DNA of 5,089 nt from Deltaproteobacteria bacterium (GTDB lineage Bacteria; Desulfobacterota; DSM-4660; Desulfatiglandales; Desulfatiglandaceae), in NCBI GenBank assembly GCA_019307645.1, contig JAFDJF010000250.1, positions 1-5,089 on the forward strand. Reading direction: 5' to 3'. Within the stretch, counting starts at the first letter, position 1. Each line of letters begins with the position of its first letter. Of this stretch, positions 5,077-5,089 are shown piece by piece. The notes under the pieces were generated by a model, which was given only the letters and a program-made list of their open reading frames with translations, did not search any database and was not told the DNA's origin. The position numbers and the translations under genes were made by a program.

Positions 5077-5089
5077 GATCTGATCTTAT

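Overview
The window looks like chromosomal DNA from an anaerobic deltaproteobacterium (Desulfobacterota, possibly a Desulfobacterales-type sulfate reducer). This rests on the combination of Rex, a flavoredoxin-like flavin reductase, MJ0042-type zinc-ribbon proteins with acidic tails and an intergenic hairpin element; no species can be named from the sequence.

Left part (1-1063, minus strand): hpt (hypoxanthine phosphoribosyltransferase, 539-1063) is followed after 71 bases by a zinc-ribbon protein (467 to beyond base 1). That protein has a CxxC/CxxC head, an acidic linker and the start of a membrane helix, and runs off the left edge. A candidate hpt promoter lies at 1221-1249.

The hpt-rex gap (1064-1670) holds no convincing gene. 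It contains the divergent promoter region, a 181-base MITE-like element with terminal inverted repeats (1314-1494), and directly after it a good sigma-70-type promoter (1518-1546) that should drive rex.

Middle part (1671-3270, plus strand): rex (NADH/NAD+-sensing repressor), rnhA (ribonuclease HI) and a flavin reductase-like gene are spaced by 9 and 13 bases and probably form one operon. The RNase HI is odd: the residue aligned with the catalytic Glu48 of the E. coli enzyme is Gln.

Right part (3271-5089): an operator-like inverted repeat over a TTGACA hexamer precedes a 318-residue protein made of a four-cysteine zinc ribbon and a long acidic tail with 44-residue tandem repeats. A tRNA-Phe(GAA) with encoded CCA and a strong intrinsic terminator follows. 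The last 500 bases carry no recognisable gene but are rich in signals: a near-consensus sigma-54 promoter, a perfect 12-bp hairpin, a possible pseudoknot and a compound terminator-like structure. This stretch is the best candidate for an undescribed element (a sigma-54-driven non-coding RNA), though very short minus-strand ORFs offer a competing reading.
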